NCBI GenBank assembly: GCA_011046175.1 | Contig: DSBB01000193.1 | Location: 1-5,819, forward strand | DNA: 5,819 nucleotides | Reading direction: 5' to 3' | DNA from: Candidatus Hydrogenedentota bacterium | GTDB taxonomy: Bacteria > Hydrogenedentota > Hydrogenedentia > Hydrogenedentales > CAITNO01 | Part shown: positions 1 to 5,819 of the stretch, in pieces | Layout of the letters: every line of letters begins with the position of its first letter | How positions within the stretch are numbered: position 1 is the stretch's first letter | The notes under the pieces: model-generated | Database searches by the model: none | Told to the model about the DNA's origin: nothing | What the model saw: only the letters and a program-made list of their open reading frames with translations | Translations under genes and position numbers: made by a program

Positions 1-65
1 GCCACGGTGACGGGATTTTTCATCATCAGCCCGCCCAGATTTATCTGTAGGTTAACGGTCGTCAT
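1..65 (-). CDS. pyrD: Dihydroorotate dehydrogenase B, catalytic subunit (5' fragment only)
   Basis: Only the first 21 codons are in the window; the rest lies beyond the left edge. The ATG (complement of 63-65) opens a frame reading MTTVNLQINLGGLMMKNPVT. This matches the usual N-terminus of class 1 dihydroorotate dehydrogenases, where a short beta strand reads like 'VNLGGLxLKNPV' before the FMN-binding barrel. The start overlaps the last 14 nt of pyrK in another frame, and a GGAG (72-75) sits 6 nt upstream, so the two subunits are probably translated in coupled fashion. Known role of the family: the FMN subunit oxidises dihydroorotate to orotate in the cytoplasm and passes electrons to PyrK. 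The identity rests on a short N-terminal motif plus the neighbouring pyrK, a pairing typical of the 1B (NAD-dependent) class. The catalytic cysteine or serine region is not visible. Confidence 0.82.
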   Translation of the reverse strand, partial: MTTVNLQINLGGLMMKNPVTV

Positions 66-852
66 AGGCGCTCCAGCATATCATGCGCGTGTCGAATACG
101 GGGCCTTCTCGGCAGACCCGCGCCATTTTGCCGAACTCGTTGTTTGTATTGGTTTCCACGACGCATCCCATGCATACGCCGTCGCCGCATGCCATTTCGG
201 CTTCGAGAGATGCGTAACAACACGCATCCGCTTCAGCGCATACCTCATGCACCGTCCGCATCATGACGGTCGGGCCGCACGCATACACGATGGTATTGTC
301 GTCAGGCGCCAGCAAACGAAGACAATCGGCGGCATATCCCTTGTATCCGACAGAGCCGTCGTCGGTTGCCAGGGTTACCGGACATCCCATCTGCGAGAAT
401 TCGTTTTCACACAACAAAAACCGTTCCGTCCGCGCCGCCAGAATCACCTCGGGAACGCGCCCCGTTTGCAACATAATCGCCTCGGCGAGTCCCGGCATCG
501 GGGCCACCCCGACGCCGCCCGCCACCAATATGCAGCGGGGCGCATTCTGCGCGATGGGAAACCCGTTGCCCAGGGGTCCCTGCACATTGATAACCATGCC
601 CGTCGGCGCTCCGGCAAGCAGCCTTGTGCCGTGTCCGACAATTTTGTATAAAAAGGAAATACCGTCCCTAAAGATGCGTTCTATGGACATGGGGCGCCGC
701 AGGAACGGACAAAAACCCTCGCGCACTTCGATCATGCAGAATTGGCCGGGCCGCGCCGCCGCCGCGATTTCGGGCGCGCGCGCCACCATGCGGCGGTGAT
801 CGGGGGCGACTTCCTTGTGCGCCGTAATTTCGCAATCGAGGATAACGGCCAT
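52..852 (-). CDS. pyrK: Dihydroorotate dehydrogenase B, electron transfer subunit
   Basis: This 266-residue protein is full length for PyrK. It carries electrons from the FMN of PyrD through a [2Fe-2S] cluster and FAD to NAD+ in pyrimidine synthesis. Visible motifs are the FAD-binding RRPMSI (52-57) with GHGT (73-76), GPLGNGF (92-98), the nucleotide-binding AGGVGVAP (111-118) and ACGP (191-194). The C-terminal cluster motif is C222-x4-C227-x2-C230-x16-C247, exactly the PyrK pattern. The domain order (ferredoxin-reductase-like FAD barrel, NAD domain, small iron-sulfur domain) is the standard one. The ATG lies only 2 nt after the disA stop with a weak purine stretch (GGG) upstream, so it probably depends on coupling to disA. 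Its 3' end overlaps pyrD by 14 nt. Related flavoprotein reductase subunits exist, but the cysteine pattern and the adjoining pyrD start make PyrK the clear choice. Confidence 0.95.
   Translation of the reverse strand: MAVILDCEITAHKEVAPDHRRMVARAPEIAAAARPGQFCMIEVREGFCPFLRRPMSIERIFRDGISFLYKIVGHGTRLLAGAPTGMVINVQGPLGNGFPIAQNAPRCILVAGGVGVAPMPGLAEAIMLQTGRVPEVILAARTERFLLCENEFSQMGCPVTLATDDGSVGYKGYAADCLRLLAPDDNTIVYACGPTVMMRTVHEVCAEADACCYASLEAEMACGDGVCMGCVVETNTNNEFGKMARVCREGPVFDTRMICWSAYDDR
72..75 (-). promoter_or_regulatory. Ribosome binding site for pyrD inside pyrK
   Basis: The minus strand reads GGAG six bases before the pyrD ATG, within the last codons of pyrK. It supports the overlapping start at position 65 and translational coupling of the two subunits. 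Confidence 0.6.
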
Positions 853-854
853 GA

Positions 855-1934
855 TTAATTGCCCGACGCCGCCATCTGGCTGGTGAGCAGACTCAACCCG
901 CCGCGGATGCGTTCCGCCATAACATCGCCCACCCCTTCCACCTCGACAAGCTGTTCTCGCGTCGCCTTCATAATGGCGTGCAGTGACCCGAGTTTTTCCA
1001 CCAGGTTGTCAATGAGCTGCGGCGGCAGTCGGTTTATTGAATGAAGGATGCGGTAACCCCGGGGCGTCATATACGAGTCCACGCTTCGCAGGTTGGGGCC
1101 GTAGCCCAATTGCTGGCTGATGTTGCCGAGATTCATCAATTCCTCCTGCGTCAAGGCGGCAATACGCTCATGAATAATATCAGGCGCAACCCCCTGACGC
1201 TCTTTATAATAATCCCGCACCACCATCCGGGCCTCCTTAAGGGGAATCAACGTTTCCTGCAACTGCAACTGCAACAAACGCCCTTCCGTCCCCAGTTCCA
1301 AAATAATGGGGTCAACCTCGAGCCGGATTCGGTTGACCATTTCCGCGCGCTGCAGCACGCGGCACACATCAAAAATGGTCACGATATCGCCCAGTTCGCG
1401 CAAGGTAAGTTCGTTCATGGTTTTGCGCAGCGTTTCCACGTATTTATCCAGCGTTTGCAGCATCTGCGTGCCTTTATTAACCAGCGTTTGCGGCGATTCC
1501 AGCGCGTACCGCTTGGTGTGACAATAGAGGGTGACGCTTGAACGCCGCTGTGACAACGCAAGCACCACGCTTTTGGTCTGGTTGGCGAAGCGCTGCGCCG
1601 CGCGGTGCCGTGTTCCGGTTTCTATGGTGGGATAATGCTCGGCGGGCTTCAAAAACCTGTTTGCGTAATGGATGCGCGTACCGTCTTCATTCAAGATAAT
1701 GGCGCCGTCCATTTTGGACAGTTCGTACACCAGTTGGGGGGTCATGTCGGCGTCCAATTTCACGCCGCCTTCGGACAGGCGGCTCAATCGCGCCAAGTCA
1801 CCGAAACAAAGCAGCGCGCCCATGCGCGACTGTAAAATGGCTGCGAGCGCTTCGTGAGTTTTGGTCCCCGGCGCCACCATGAGCAGCGCCTCGCGAAAGG
1901 CTTCGGCTTCAGTGCGTTTTTTGCGTTTAGGCAC
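855..1934 (-). CDS. disA: DNA integrity scanning protein DisA, diadenylate cyclase
   Basis: This 359-residue protein has the usual DisA length. The family condenses two ATP into cyclic di-AMP and, as an octamer, scans DNA and loses activity at branched recombination or repair intermediates. The N-terminal DAC domain shows D76-G77-A78 and, inside ETGTRHR (105-111), R109-H110-R111, the two signature ATP-binding and catalytic motifs. A mainly helical linker follows (about 145-300). The C-terminus has a helix-hairpin-helix DNA-binding element around EVEGVGDVMAERIRGG (331-346). The start codon is GTG, supported by GGAG (1942-1945) 7 nt upstream and by the lysine/arginine-rich start MPKRKKR. It begins 4 nt after the radA stop; radA-disA adjacency is well known in Firmicutes, where RadA modulates DisA. 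pyrK starts 2 nt after its stop. All key residues are intact, so activity is expected. Confidence 0.96.
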   Translation of the reverse strand: MPKRKKRTEAEAFREALLMVAPGTKTHEALAAILQSRMGALLCFGDLARLSRLSEGGVKLDADMTPQLVYELSKMDGAIILNEDGTRIHYANRFLKPAEHYPTIETGTRHRAAQRFANQTKSVVLALSQRRSSVTLYCHTKRYALESPQTLVNKGTQMLQTLDKYVETLRKTMNELTLRELGDIVTIFDVCRVLQRAEMVNRIRLEVDPIILELGTEGRLLQLQLQETLIPLKEARMVVRDYYKERQGVAPDIIHERIAALTQEELMNLGNISQQLGYGPNLRSVDSYMTPRGYRILHSINRLPPQLIDNLVEKLGSLHAIMKATREQLVEVEGVGDVMAERIRGGLSLLTSQMAASGN

Positions 1935-1938
1935 GGTT

Positions 1939-3303
1939 CTACTCCAATGCTATCCTTATTGCGTCCACAATTTTTGTGACCGGTTCCGGCGTTATCGCCG
2001 TGATGGCCGCGTCTCTCATACAACCTGCGGGCATTATACATCGGGCGAATCCGAACTTGGCGGCTTCACGGGCGCGGTGTCGCGCCGCGCTTACGGCGCG
2101 GATTTCGCCGGACAATCCGACCTCGCCGAATACGACGGCCTCGGGCGTTACGGGTTTTCCCAACAAGCTTGACGCCAGCGCCGTCGCCACCGCCAGATCG
2201 GCGGCGGGTTCGTCAAGGCGGATGCCGCCCGCTACATTAACAAATACATCTCGGTCGCAAAAACGTAACCCGGCATGACGCTCAAGCACCGCCAATAAAA
2301 GCGCCACGCGGTTGGGGTTGACCCCGGTGATGGTGCGGCGCGGCGAGCCGGCGTGCGCGTCACTGACCAACGCCTGCACTTCGACCAGCAGGGGGCGCGC
2401 CCCTTCCATGCCGGGGAATACGGATGATCCGCTTACACCGAGTGGTCGCTCGTCAAGAAACAACGCGCTGGGATTCTTTACTTCGCACAAACCGGTGTCA
2501 TGCATCTCAAACACGCCGATTTCGTTGGTTGACCCGAAACGATTTTTCACAGCCCGCAGTACGCGCAGCGATTGGCGGCCTTCGCCCTCGAAATACAAGA
2601 CGGTGTCAACGAGATGTTCCAGCAGCCGCGGCCCGGCGATTACCCCCTCCTTGGTAACATGTCCCACGAGCACAATGGGGGTGCGCGTGGTCTTGGCAAG
2701 CCGCATAAATTCATTGGCGCACTCGCGCACCTGGCTGACCGAGCCCGGCGCCGCGGCCAGACGCGACGTGTATACCGATTGAATGGAATCCACCACCACC
2801 AACCTGTATTCCCCCTGGCTGACGTGCGGCGCGATGGCTGAGACGTGGGTTTCCGTCAGCATAAGCAGGCTGTCATGCAGCGTGTCGAGGCGGCCCGCCC
2901 GCAATCGCGCCTGGTCGAAGGACTCCTCGCCGGACACATACAGGACCGCCCCCTCGTTTGTGGCAATATGATGGGACACCTGGAGCATCAACGTTGACTT
3001 GCCAATGCCGGGGTCCCCGCCCACCAGCGCCAGCGAGCCGGGCACTATGCCGCCGCCCATAACCCGATCAAACTCGTCCATCCCTCCGGATACGCGCGAC
3101 GGCGCGGCCTGGGCGTTGTCTGTGACGGGAACAGGAGCGGAAGTAACGGCAACAGACGCCCGGGAGTGCGGCCCCTCCTCCGGCATCTCCTCCTCAACCA
3201 GCGTATTCCATGATTCGCATTCCACGCATTTACCGGACCACTTTGCCTGCACCGCGCCGCATTCTTCACAAACAAAGCGTGTCTTCGTTCTTGTCATTCC
3301 CAC
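1939..3303 (-). CDS. radA: DNA repair ATPase RadA (Sms)
   Basis: This RecA-like ATPase promotes branch migration in homologous recombination. The 454-residue length is standard. In order there is an N-terminal C4 zinc finger (C12, C15, C26, C29), a Walker A GGDPGIGKST (95-104), a Walker B strand ending in VVVDS (169-173), the RadA signature KNRFG (253-257), and a C-terminal Lon-protease-like domain (about 275-454) containing GEVGLSGEIR (393-402). The equivalent of the Lon catalytic-serine region reads DEPAADLA, without a serine nucleophile, as expected for RadA. Two starts are possible. The GTG at 3303 has GGGA (3310-3313) 6 nt upstream; the ATG at 3297 gives the family-like MTRTKTRFVC but a poorer spacing. 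It is the first gene of the radA-disA-pyrK-pyrD run, preceded by 212 bp of non-coding DNA with a possible promoter. Confidence 0.96.
   Translation of the reverse strand: MGMTRTKTRFVCEECGAVQAKWSGKCVECESWNTLVEEEMPEEGPHSRASVAVTSAPVPVTDNAQAAPSRVSGGMDEFDRVMGGGIVPGSLALVGGDPGIGKSTLMLQVSHHIATNEGAVLYVSGEESFDQARLRAGRLDTLHDSLLMLTETHVSAIAPHVSQGEYRLVVVDSIQSVYTSRLAAAPGSVSQVRECANEFMRLAKTTRTPIVLVGHVTKEGVIAGPRLLEHLVDTVLYFEGEGRQSLRVLRAVKNRFGSTNEIGVFEMHDTGLCEVKNPSALFLDERPLGVSGSSVFPGMEGARPLLVEVQALVSDAHAGSPRRTITGVNPNRVALLLAVLERHAGLRFCDRDVFVNVAGGIRLDEPAADLAVATALASSLLGKPVTPEAVVFGEVGLSGEIRAVSAARHRAREAAKFGFARCIMPAGCMRDAAITAITPEPVTKIVDAIRIALE
1942..1945 (-). promoter_or_regulatory. Ribosome binding site for disA inside radA
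   Basis: GGAG on the minus strand is formed by the end of radA's penultimate coding region, directly before its TAG stop and 7 nt before the disA GTG. It decides the GTG start at 1934 and implies that ribosomes finishing radA can re-initiate on disA. Confidence 0.65.
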
Positions 3304-3345
3304 AGCGTTTCCCGTCCGGTATGAAGTTCAATTTGGATACAAGCA

Positions 3346-3365
3346 GGCGGCGAATGTCCGCCGCC
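3346..3365 (-). other. 7-bp stem-loop in radA leader
   Basis: GGCGGCG and CGCCGCC form a perfect 7-bp stem around a 6-nt loop. It has no following T-run on either strand, so it is not an intrinsic terminator. If the proposed radA promoter is used, the stem would lie at the extreme 5' end of the operon mRNA, where it could protect the transcript. It could also be a protein-binding palindrome. Confidence 0.5.
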
Positions 3366-3374
3366 CACGCTACC

Positions 3375-3404
3375 AGTGTACTGTATCCGCAACTGCTTCG
3401 GCAA
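3375..3404 (-). promoter_or_regulatory. Possible sigma-70-type promoter for the radA operon
   Basis: The minus strand has TTGCCG (3399-3404) and TACACT (3375-3380) separated by 18 nt, each matching four of six consensus bases. It lies about 70 nt upstream of radA, with a start point expected near 3368. This is the best match I found in the gap, but it is weak. Confidence 0.25.
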
Positions 3405-3465
3405 ACAGGCCGCCGTTTTTTGTGCGAACTGCCGCCCAAGGCGGAGTGGGACTCGCAATGACGAG
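3393..3465. repeat. Dispersed-repeat-like segment
   Basis: The plus strand begins CTGCTTCGGCAAA and ends CTCGCAATGACGAG. From memory, many bacterial genomes carry intergenic repeats with a TTGCTTCG-like left part and a CTCGCAATGACG-like right part, and this segment resembles a diverged copy. Between them is a small CCGCC-CAA-GGCGG hairpin (3432-3444) and a T6 run (3416-3421). Only one copy is in this window, so repetition itself cannot be shown here. Confidence 0.35.
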
Positions 3466-3515
3466 AGCATCCGGCTGCCGCGAAAATCCGGGTTGGATGA
3501 ACGTTTGGATGGTTA

Positions 3516-5279
3516 TTATTTTTCCAGCGTTACCGCAATCATTGGGCATTTGAAATGAGCGCCGGCGCCGGGCGTCGCTTCGACCCAGTGACGTTCTTCC
3601 AACGGGCCGTTGACATCAAGATCATTCACCAGAAGGGAGAATCGTATGGTATTGCCCGCCTTCAAAAGGATTTGCGGCAATTCTTCCGCAGGATACGCGG
3701 CTTCGTAAAGTATCCTGTTCCCTTCACGTCGCACTGCCAGCGTCACCGCTTCGGTAATGGCGTCAATATGTTTGTCAGGGCGGTCGTGCAGAAACACCTG
3801 CGGCCCCTTTTCGGTCAAACTGAAGCTCCAATTGGAATGCTCCAGCCAGAGCTCGACGCTGTCCGCCATCCAAACGACGTCACCGTAATACGGTTGGTAA
3901 AATTCGTTGTCTTCCACTTCCACCGCCACATAGAGATGTTGTTCGTTCCACATTAAACGGGCAGCCGCTTTTATATCGTCCACATCGGATGGGTCGCAGT
4001 TTACGCCGTAATTCAGGCATATCGGCGGGGCGGCGCCCCATTCAGACAAATCCCCGTCGAGCGTCATGTTGTCCGGGGCGTGTGGAACGGCGAGGCAGGG
4101 TACCATGTCCAGCGGCAGGGACAGTGCGAGCGGTTTTCCGGTTTCCGGGTTGTCCACAACGCCTTCCAGTGTTGGCACGGGAAAACGCGCAGGGCCTTGT
4201 GATGTAATGTGGGCAATCTGACTCGCCGATTCGCCCGGCGCAACATGGAATGCCAGTTGTTCGGGAACCACTTGCCAGTGCATGGGAACAGCCCACTTCA
4301 GTTCGGCGCGAAGGGGCGATTCAAAGGGATTTGACAAGGTTATTTTCGTTTCCCCGTCCATGGGCGATTCCAGGGGCAGCATTACGGCGTCGCCGGTCAA
4401 GATGCCGCGCAGTTCGCGCAGCCTTGCCACCTTCTTTTCCGTGACGACGTCGGCGGGAAGCACCGCGCCCGGACGCATAACCGACCACGCAACGCTTTCC
4501 CCGCGCACCTTCACCGCCAGATAACAAAAGAAACCGCCTTCTTCCTCCGGCGTGCCCATGCCGCCTCCCGCGCTTCCGGCGACTACATACCGTATGCCGT
4601 CAATCACGCCGTGATCGCGGTAATGGTGAAGATGTCCCGCGAAGACGGCGCGCACCGGATAACCATCGAGTATCTCTGCCGTGGGCTGCCAGTCCCGCTC
4701 CCAGTTGCTTGCAAAAAAGGGCACGTGAAGAAAAACAAAGATGTGTTTGGCGTCGCTCGCCGCCAGCGCGGCGCGCAGCCAATCGTTTTGTTCCGGCGAG
4801 AAATTGTCCGGATCGCCCGGTTCTTCCGTGTTCATTATGATACATTGGACGGGGCCGCGGGTAAACGTGTAATACAACGGCGCAATCCGTTCTTCATAGA
4901 TGCGGTAGACCTCCGTTTCGTCCATTACATCATGATTGCCCGCCACGGGAAAAAAGGGAGCGTCCAGCGTTTCGATGCGCCCCACAAATTCATCCCACAT
5001 GGGGCCGACCTCGTTTGCGGGGCCTCCCATGATCATATCGCCCGCGCAAACAACAAAATCAGGACGCAATACGTTCCATTCTTCAATCATGTCAAGGAAC
5101 ACCTGGGGCGTACCCAGAAAATGGGCGGGCTGGGGATCGGCGCAAACAATGAAGTCCACGGCGTCTTCACAAACCGGCGGTGTCGTCTCCAGTTGGTGAA
5201 GGGACCGGCGCATCAGATTTTCCGATGAGGCGGCAAAGGCCGCGGCCAAAATGCTCAAGACAATTACAAATAATCTCAT
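3516..5279 (-). CDS. Secreted calcineurin-like metallophosphoesterase with C-terminal CBM9/DOMON-like domain
   Basis: The protein is predicted to be 587 residues. The open frame extends to 5345, but I chose the ATG at 5279: it has AGGAG 8 nt upstream and starts a clear signal peptide (MR, then hydrophobic 3-16, with AFA cleavage motif near residue 16). The phosphoesterase domain (about 42-265) shows D48-P-Q50, G80-D81, G114-N-H-D117, H185 and G215-H-L-H218, a dinuclear metal site of the calcineurin-like superfamily. Q50 replaces the more common histidine of the D-x-H motif, as in CPPED1/CSTP1-type members. A beta-rich, Ig/NEW3-like stretch follows (about 300-390). The last part (about 405-587) has LDGDLSEW, ARLMWNEQHLYVAVEVED and DSVELWLE, typical of CBM9-like DOMON domains that bind sugars or surfaces. 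It is probably a periplasmic or extracellular phosphomonoesterase or diesterase; the substrate cannot be told. It stands alone, separated from radA by 212 bp. Confidence 0.88.
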   Translation of the reverse strand: MRLFVIVLSILAAAFAASSENLMRRSLHQLETTPPVCEDAVDFIVCADPQPAHFLGTPQVFLDMIEEWNVLRPDFVVCAGDMIMGGPANEVGPMWDEFVGRIETLDAPFFPVAGNHDVMDETEVYRIYEERIAPLYYTFTRGPVQCIIMNTEEPGDPDNFSPEQNDWLRAALAASDAKHIFVFLHVPFFASNWERDWQPTAEILDGYPVRAVFAGHLHHYRDHGVIDGIRYVVAGSAGGGMGTPEEEGGFFCYLAVKVRGESVAWSVMRPGAVLPADVVTEKKVARLRELRGILTGDAVMLPLESPMDGETKITLSNPFESPLRAELKWAVPMHWQVVPEQLAFHVAPGESASQIAHITSQGPARFPVPTLEGVVDNPETGKPLALSLPLDMVPCLAVPHAPDNMTLDGDLSEWGAAPPICLNYGVNCDPSDVDDIKAAARLMWNEQHLYVAVEVEDNEFYQPYYGDVVWMADSVELWLEHSNWSFSLTEKGPQVFLHDRPDKHIDAITEAVTLAVRREGNRILYEAAYPAEELPQILLKAGNTIRFSLLVNDLDVNGPLEERHWVEATPGAGAHFKCPMIAVTLEK

Positions 5280-5287
5280 TGGCAATA

Positions 5288-5292
5288 CTCCT
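5288..5292 (-). promoter_or_regulatory. Ribosome binding site of the phosphoesterase gene
   Basis: AGGAG on the minus strand lies 8 nt before the ATG at 5279. It is the strongest Shine-Dalgarno match in the window and decides the start in favour of the signal-peptide methionine over the upstream in-frame start at 5345. Confidence 0.75.
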
Positions 5293-5311
5293 GTGGTGAT
5301 TCCCATGTGAA

Positions 5312-5346
5312 CATGCGGCCCGGCGCGCCAAGGCGCGGGCAGCATG
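5312..5346 (-). other. Long imperfect hairpin in the phosphoesterase leader
   Basis: CATGC (5312-5316) pairs with GCATG (5342-5346). After one G-A mismatch, GCCCG-(GCG bulge)-CGCC (5318-5329) pairs with GGCGCGGGC (5332-5340) around a tight AA turn. That gives up to 14 base pairs, mostly GC. It ends 19 nt before the Shine-Dalgarno. Neither side has a T-run, so it is unlikely to be an intrinsic terminator; a 5' UTR structure or a protein site is more likely. Confidence 0.5.
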
Positions 5347-5388
5347 CGAATAGCGATTTCAGTTCAGGTTGCGGGCGTTTCCCACCTT

Positions 5389-5406
5389 GGCGTAACAGTA
5401 TACGCC
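5389..5406 (-). promoter_or_regulatory. Possible -10 element inside a small inverted repeat
   Basis: The minus strand has TATACT (5397-5402), five of six bases of the -10 consensus, about 120 nt upstream of the phosphoesterase start. It sits in a perfect 6-6-6 inverted repeat (GGCGTA, 6-nt loop, TACGCC), which could be an operator. No convincing -35 is seen at 16-18 nt spacing, so the call is weak. Confidence 0.2.
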
Positions 5407-5662
5407 CCGCTTTGTTCTGCATGGTAATGATGCGATGGTTCTGAAAAACGCATATGGACGGCTTGAGTTTGCAATAGCCTTCAAACAAGGCGCGTTATCA
5501 CACCATGCGCCGGTCGGGCATGGCCGAAGCGCTTTATGTTGGACGTAGAGCATCGCCTCGCACTACGCGGGTGAAACGGTTTTTCCTGCGGCGGCGCCGG
5601 AGAAAGGACGAATCCCATTGCATCGGCTGATTTATTTAAGCCATTGTGTTGCGGTGTTTTCC

Positions 5663-5692
5663 TTGCCTCCGTCCCGGCGCATGAAATATACT
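5663..5692 (+). promoter_or_regulatory. Possible rightward promoter
   Basis: TTGCCT (5663-5668) and TATACT (5687-5692) are 18 nt apart on the plus strand. If real, it would transcribe rightward across the terminal inverted repeat into sequence outside the window. No supporting gene is visible, so this may be chance. Confidence 0.2.
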
Positions 5693-5744
5693 GCTAACAT
5701 GGGTTTCGCCCGCAACCCAGATTTGACTATTCTCTTTGTATGTT

Positions 5745-5819
5745 GTTCACGCTTCAGCGTGCGGCAGTAGTACACAAACTCTGAGTCATACACGCAACCC
5801 CGCACGCTGAAGCGTGAAC
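5745..5819. repeat. Perfect 20-bp inverted repeat (REP/BIME-like or element end)
   Basis: The arms at 5745-5764 and 5800-5819 are exact reverse complements over 20 nt, separated by a 35-nt spacer. Each arm also contains a near-palindrome, CACGCTTCAGCGTG (5748-5761) and its complement, with only the central two bases unpaired. Two inverted copies of a short self-complementary unit in an intergenic region is the architecture of REP/BIME-type elements. The right arm ends at the window edge, so the repeat may be longer. No T-run follows on the minus strand, which argues against a leftward intrinsic terminator. Confidence 0.8.

Larger units (their letters stand above)
5280..5819. other. 540-bp non-coding region upstream of the phosphoesterase
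   Basis: I see no credible gene here. The longest open frames on the minus strand (64 and 70 codons at 5359-5553 and 5276-5488) have no Shine-Dalgarno, no recognisable motif and overlap each other and the phosphoesterase start. The region holds the leader hairpin, two weak promoter matches, an imperfect 17-nt inverted pair (5367-5383 and 5701-5717) and the terminal inverted repeat. The middle part, about 5410-5660, shows nothing I can name. Confidence 0.6.

Noticed and set aside
263..799. Plus-strand open frame of 178 codons opposite pyrK
   Set aside because: It is antisense to a gene with all family motifs intact, has no recognisable motif, and is a typical shadow in GC-rich DNA.
1041..1541. 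Plus-strand open frame of 166 codons opposite disA
   Set aside because: It is complementary to well-conserved DisA coding sequence and looks like no known protein.
3399..3421. Possible plus-strand intrinsic terminator (CGGC-AAACAG-GCCG followed by T6)
   Set aside because: The stem is only 4 bp, is separated from the T-run by CCG, and no plus-strand gene reads toward it.
3304..3515. c-di-AMP (ydaO-type) riboswitch or other leader RNA upstream of radA-disA
   Set aside because: The gap is 212 nt and shows only a short stem-loop and a repeat-like segment; I could not find conserved riboswitch core elements.
2999..3553. Plus-strand open frame of 184 codons spanning the start of radA and the gap
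   Set aside because: It overlaps the conserved RadA zinc finger and N-terminus, is rich in low-information residues, and has no convincing ribosome binding site.
5276..5553. Two overlapping minus-strand open frames of 70 and 64 codons upstream of the phosphoesterase
   Set aside because: No Shine-Dalgarno, no motif and mutual overlap; more likely chance frames in leader DNA.
5699..5770. Plus-strand 23-codon frame starting ATG at 5699 downstream of the rightward promoter match
   Set aside because: It has no ribosome binding site and runs into the inverted repeat; its reading frame is probably chance.

Overview
This is a bacterial window of fairly high GC content in which every convincing gene lies on the minus strand, so transcription runs from right to left. 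No gene points to a particular species. Several features are the kind I associate with an uncultured, possibly anaerobic or PVC/Hydrogenedentes-like bacterium: a class 1B (NAD-linked) dihydroorotate dehydrogenase, a DisA cyclase, and a secreted phosphoesterase fused to a CBM9/DOMON-type domain. This lineage guess is weak.

Layout in transcription order. About 5280-5819 is non-coding. It holds a perfect 20-bp inverted repeat at the window edge, a long imperfect hairpin just upstream of the first gene, and a few weak promoter-like matches. A secreted calcineurin-like metallophosphoesterase with a C-terminal CBM9-like domain follows (3516-5279, start re-assigned to the one preceded by a good Shine-Dalgarno). 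A 212-bp gap then carries a repeat-like segment related to a 'CTCGCAATGACG' dispersed-repeat pattern, a possible promoter and a 7-bp stem-loop. After it comes a tight four-gene run: radA (1939-3303), disA (855-1934), pyrK (52-852) and the first 21 codons of pyrD (1-65, cut off by the window edge). The junctions are 4 nt, 2 nt and a 14-nt overlap, so the four genes are very probably one operon with translational coupling.

Functionally, RadA (recombination and branch-migration ATPase) and DisA (DNA-scanning diadenylate cyclase making c-di-AMP) are a classic partner pair. PyrK and PyrD form the heteromeric enzyme that oxidises dihydroorotate in de novo pyrimidine synthesis. The joining of a genome-integrity/c-di-AMP module to pyrimidine synthesis in one transcript is the most interesting gene-level arrangement. 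I found no clearly new multi-gene system; the best unexplained signals are the non-coding inverted repeats and hairpins.
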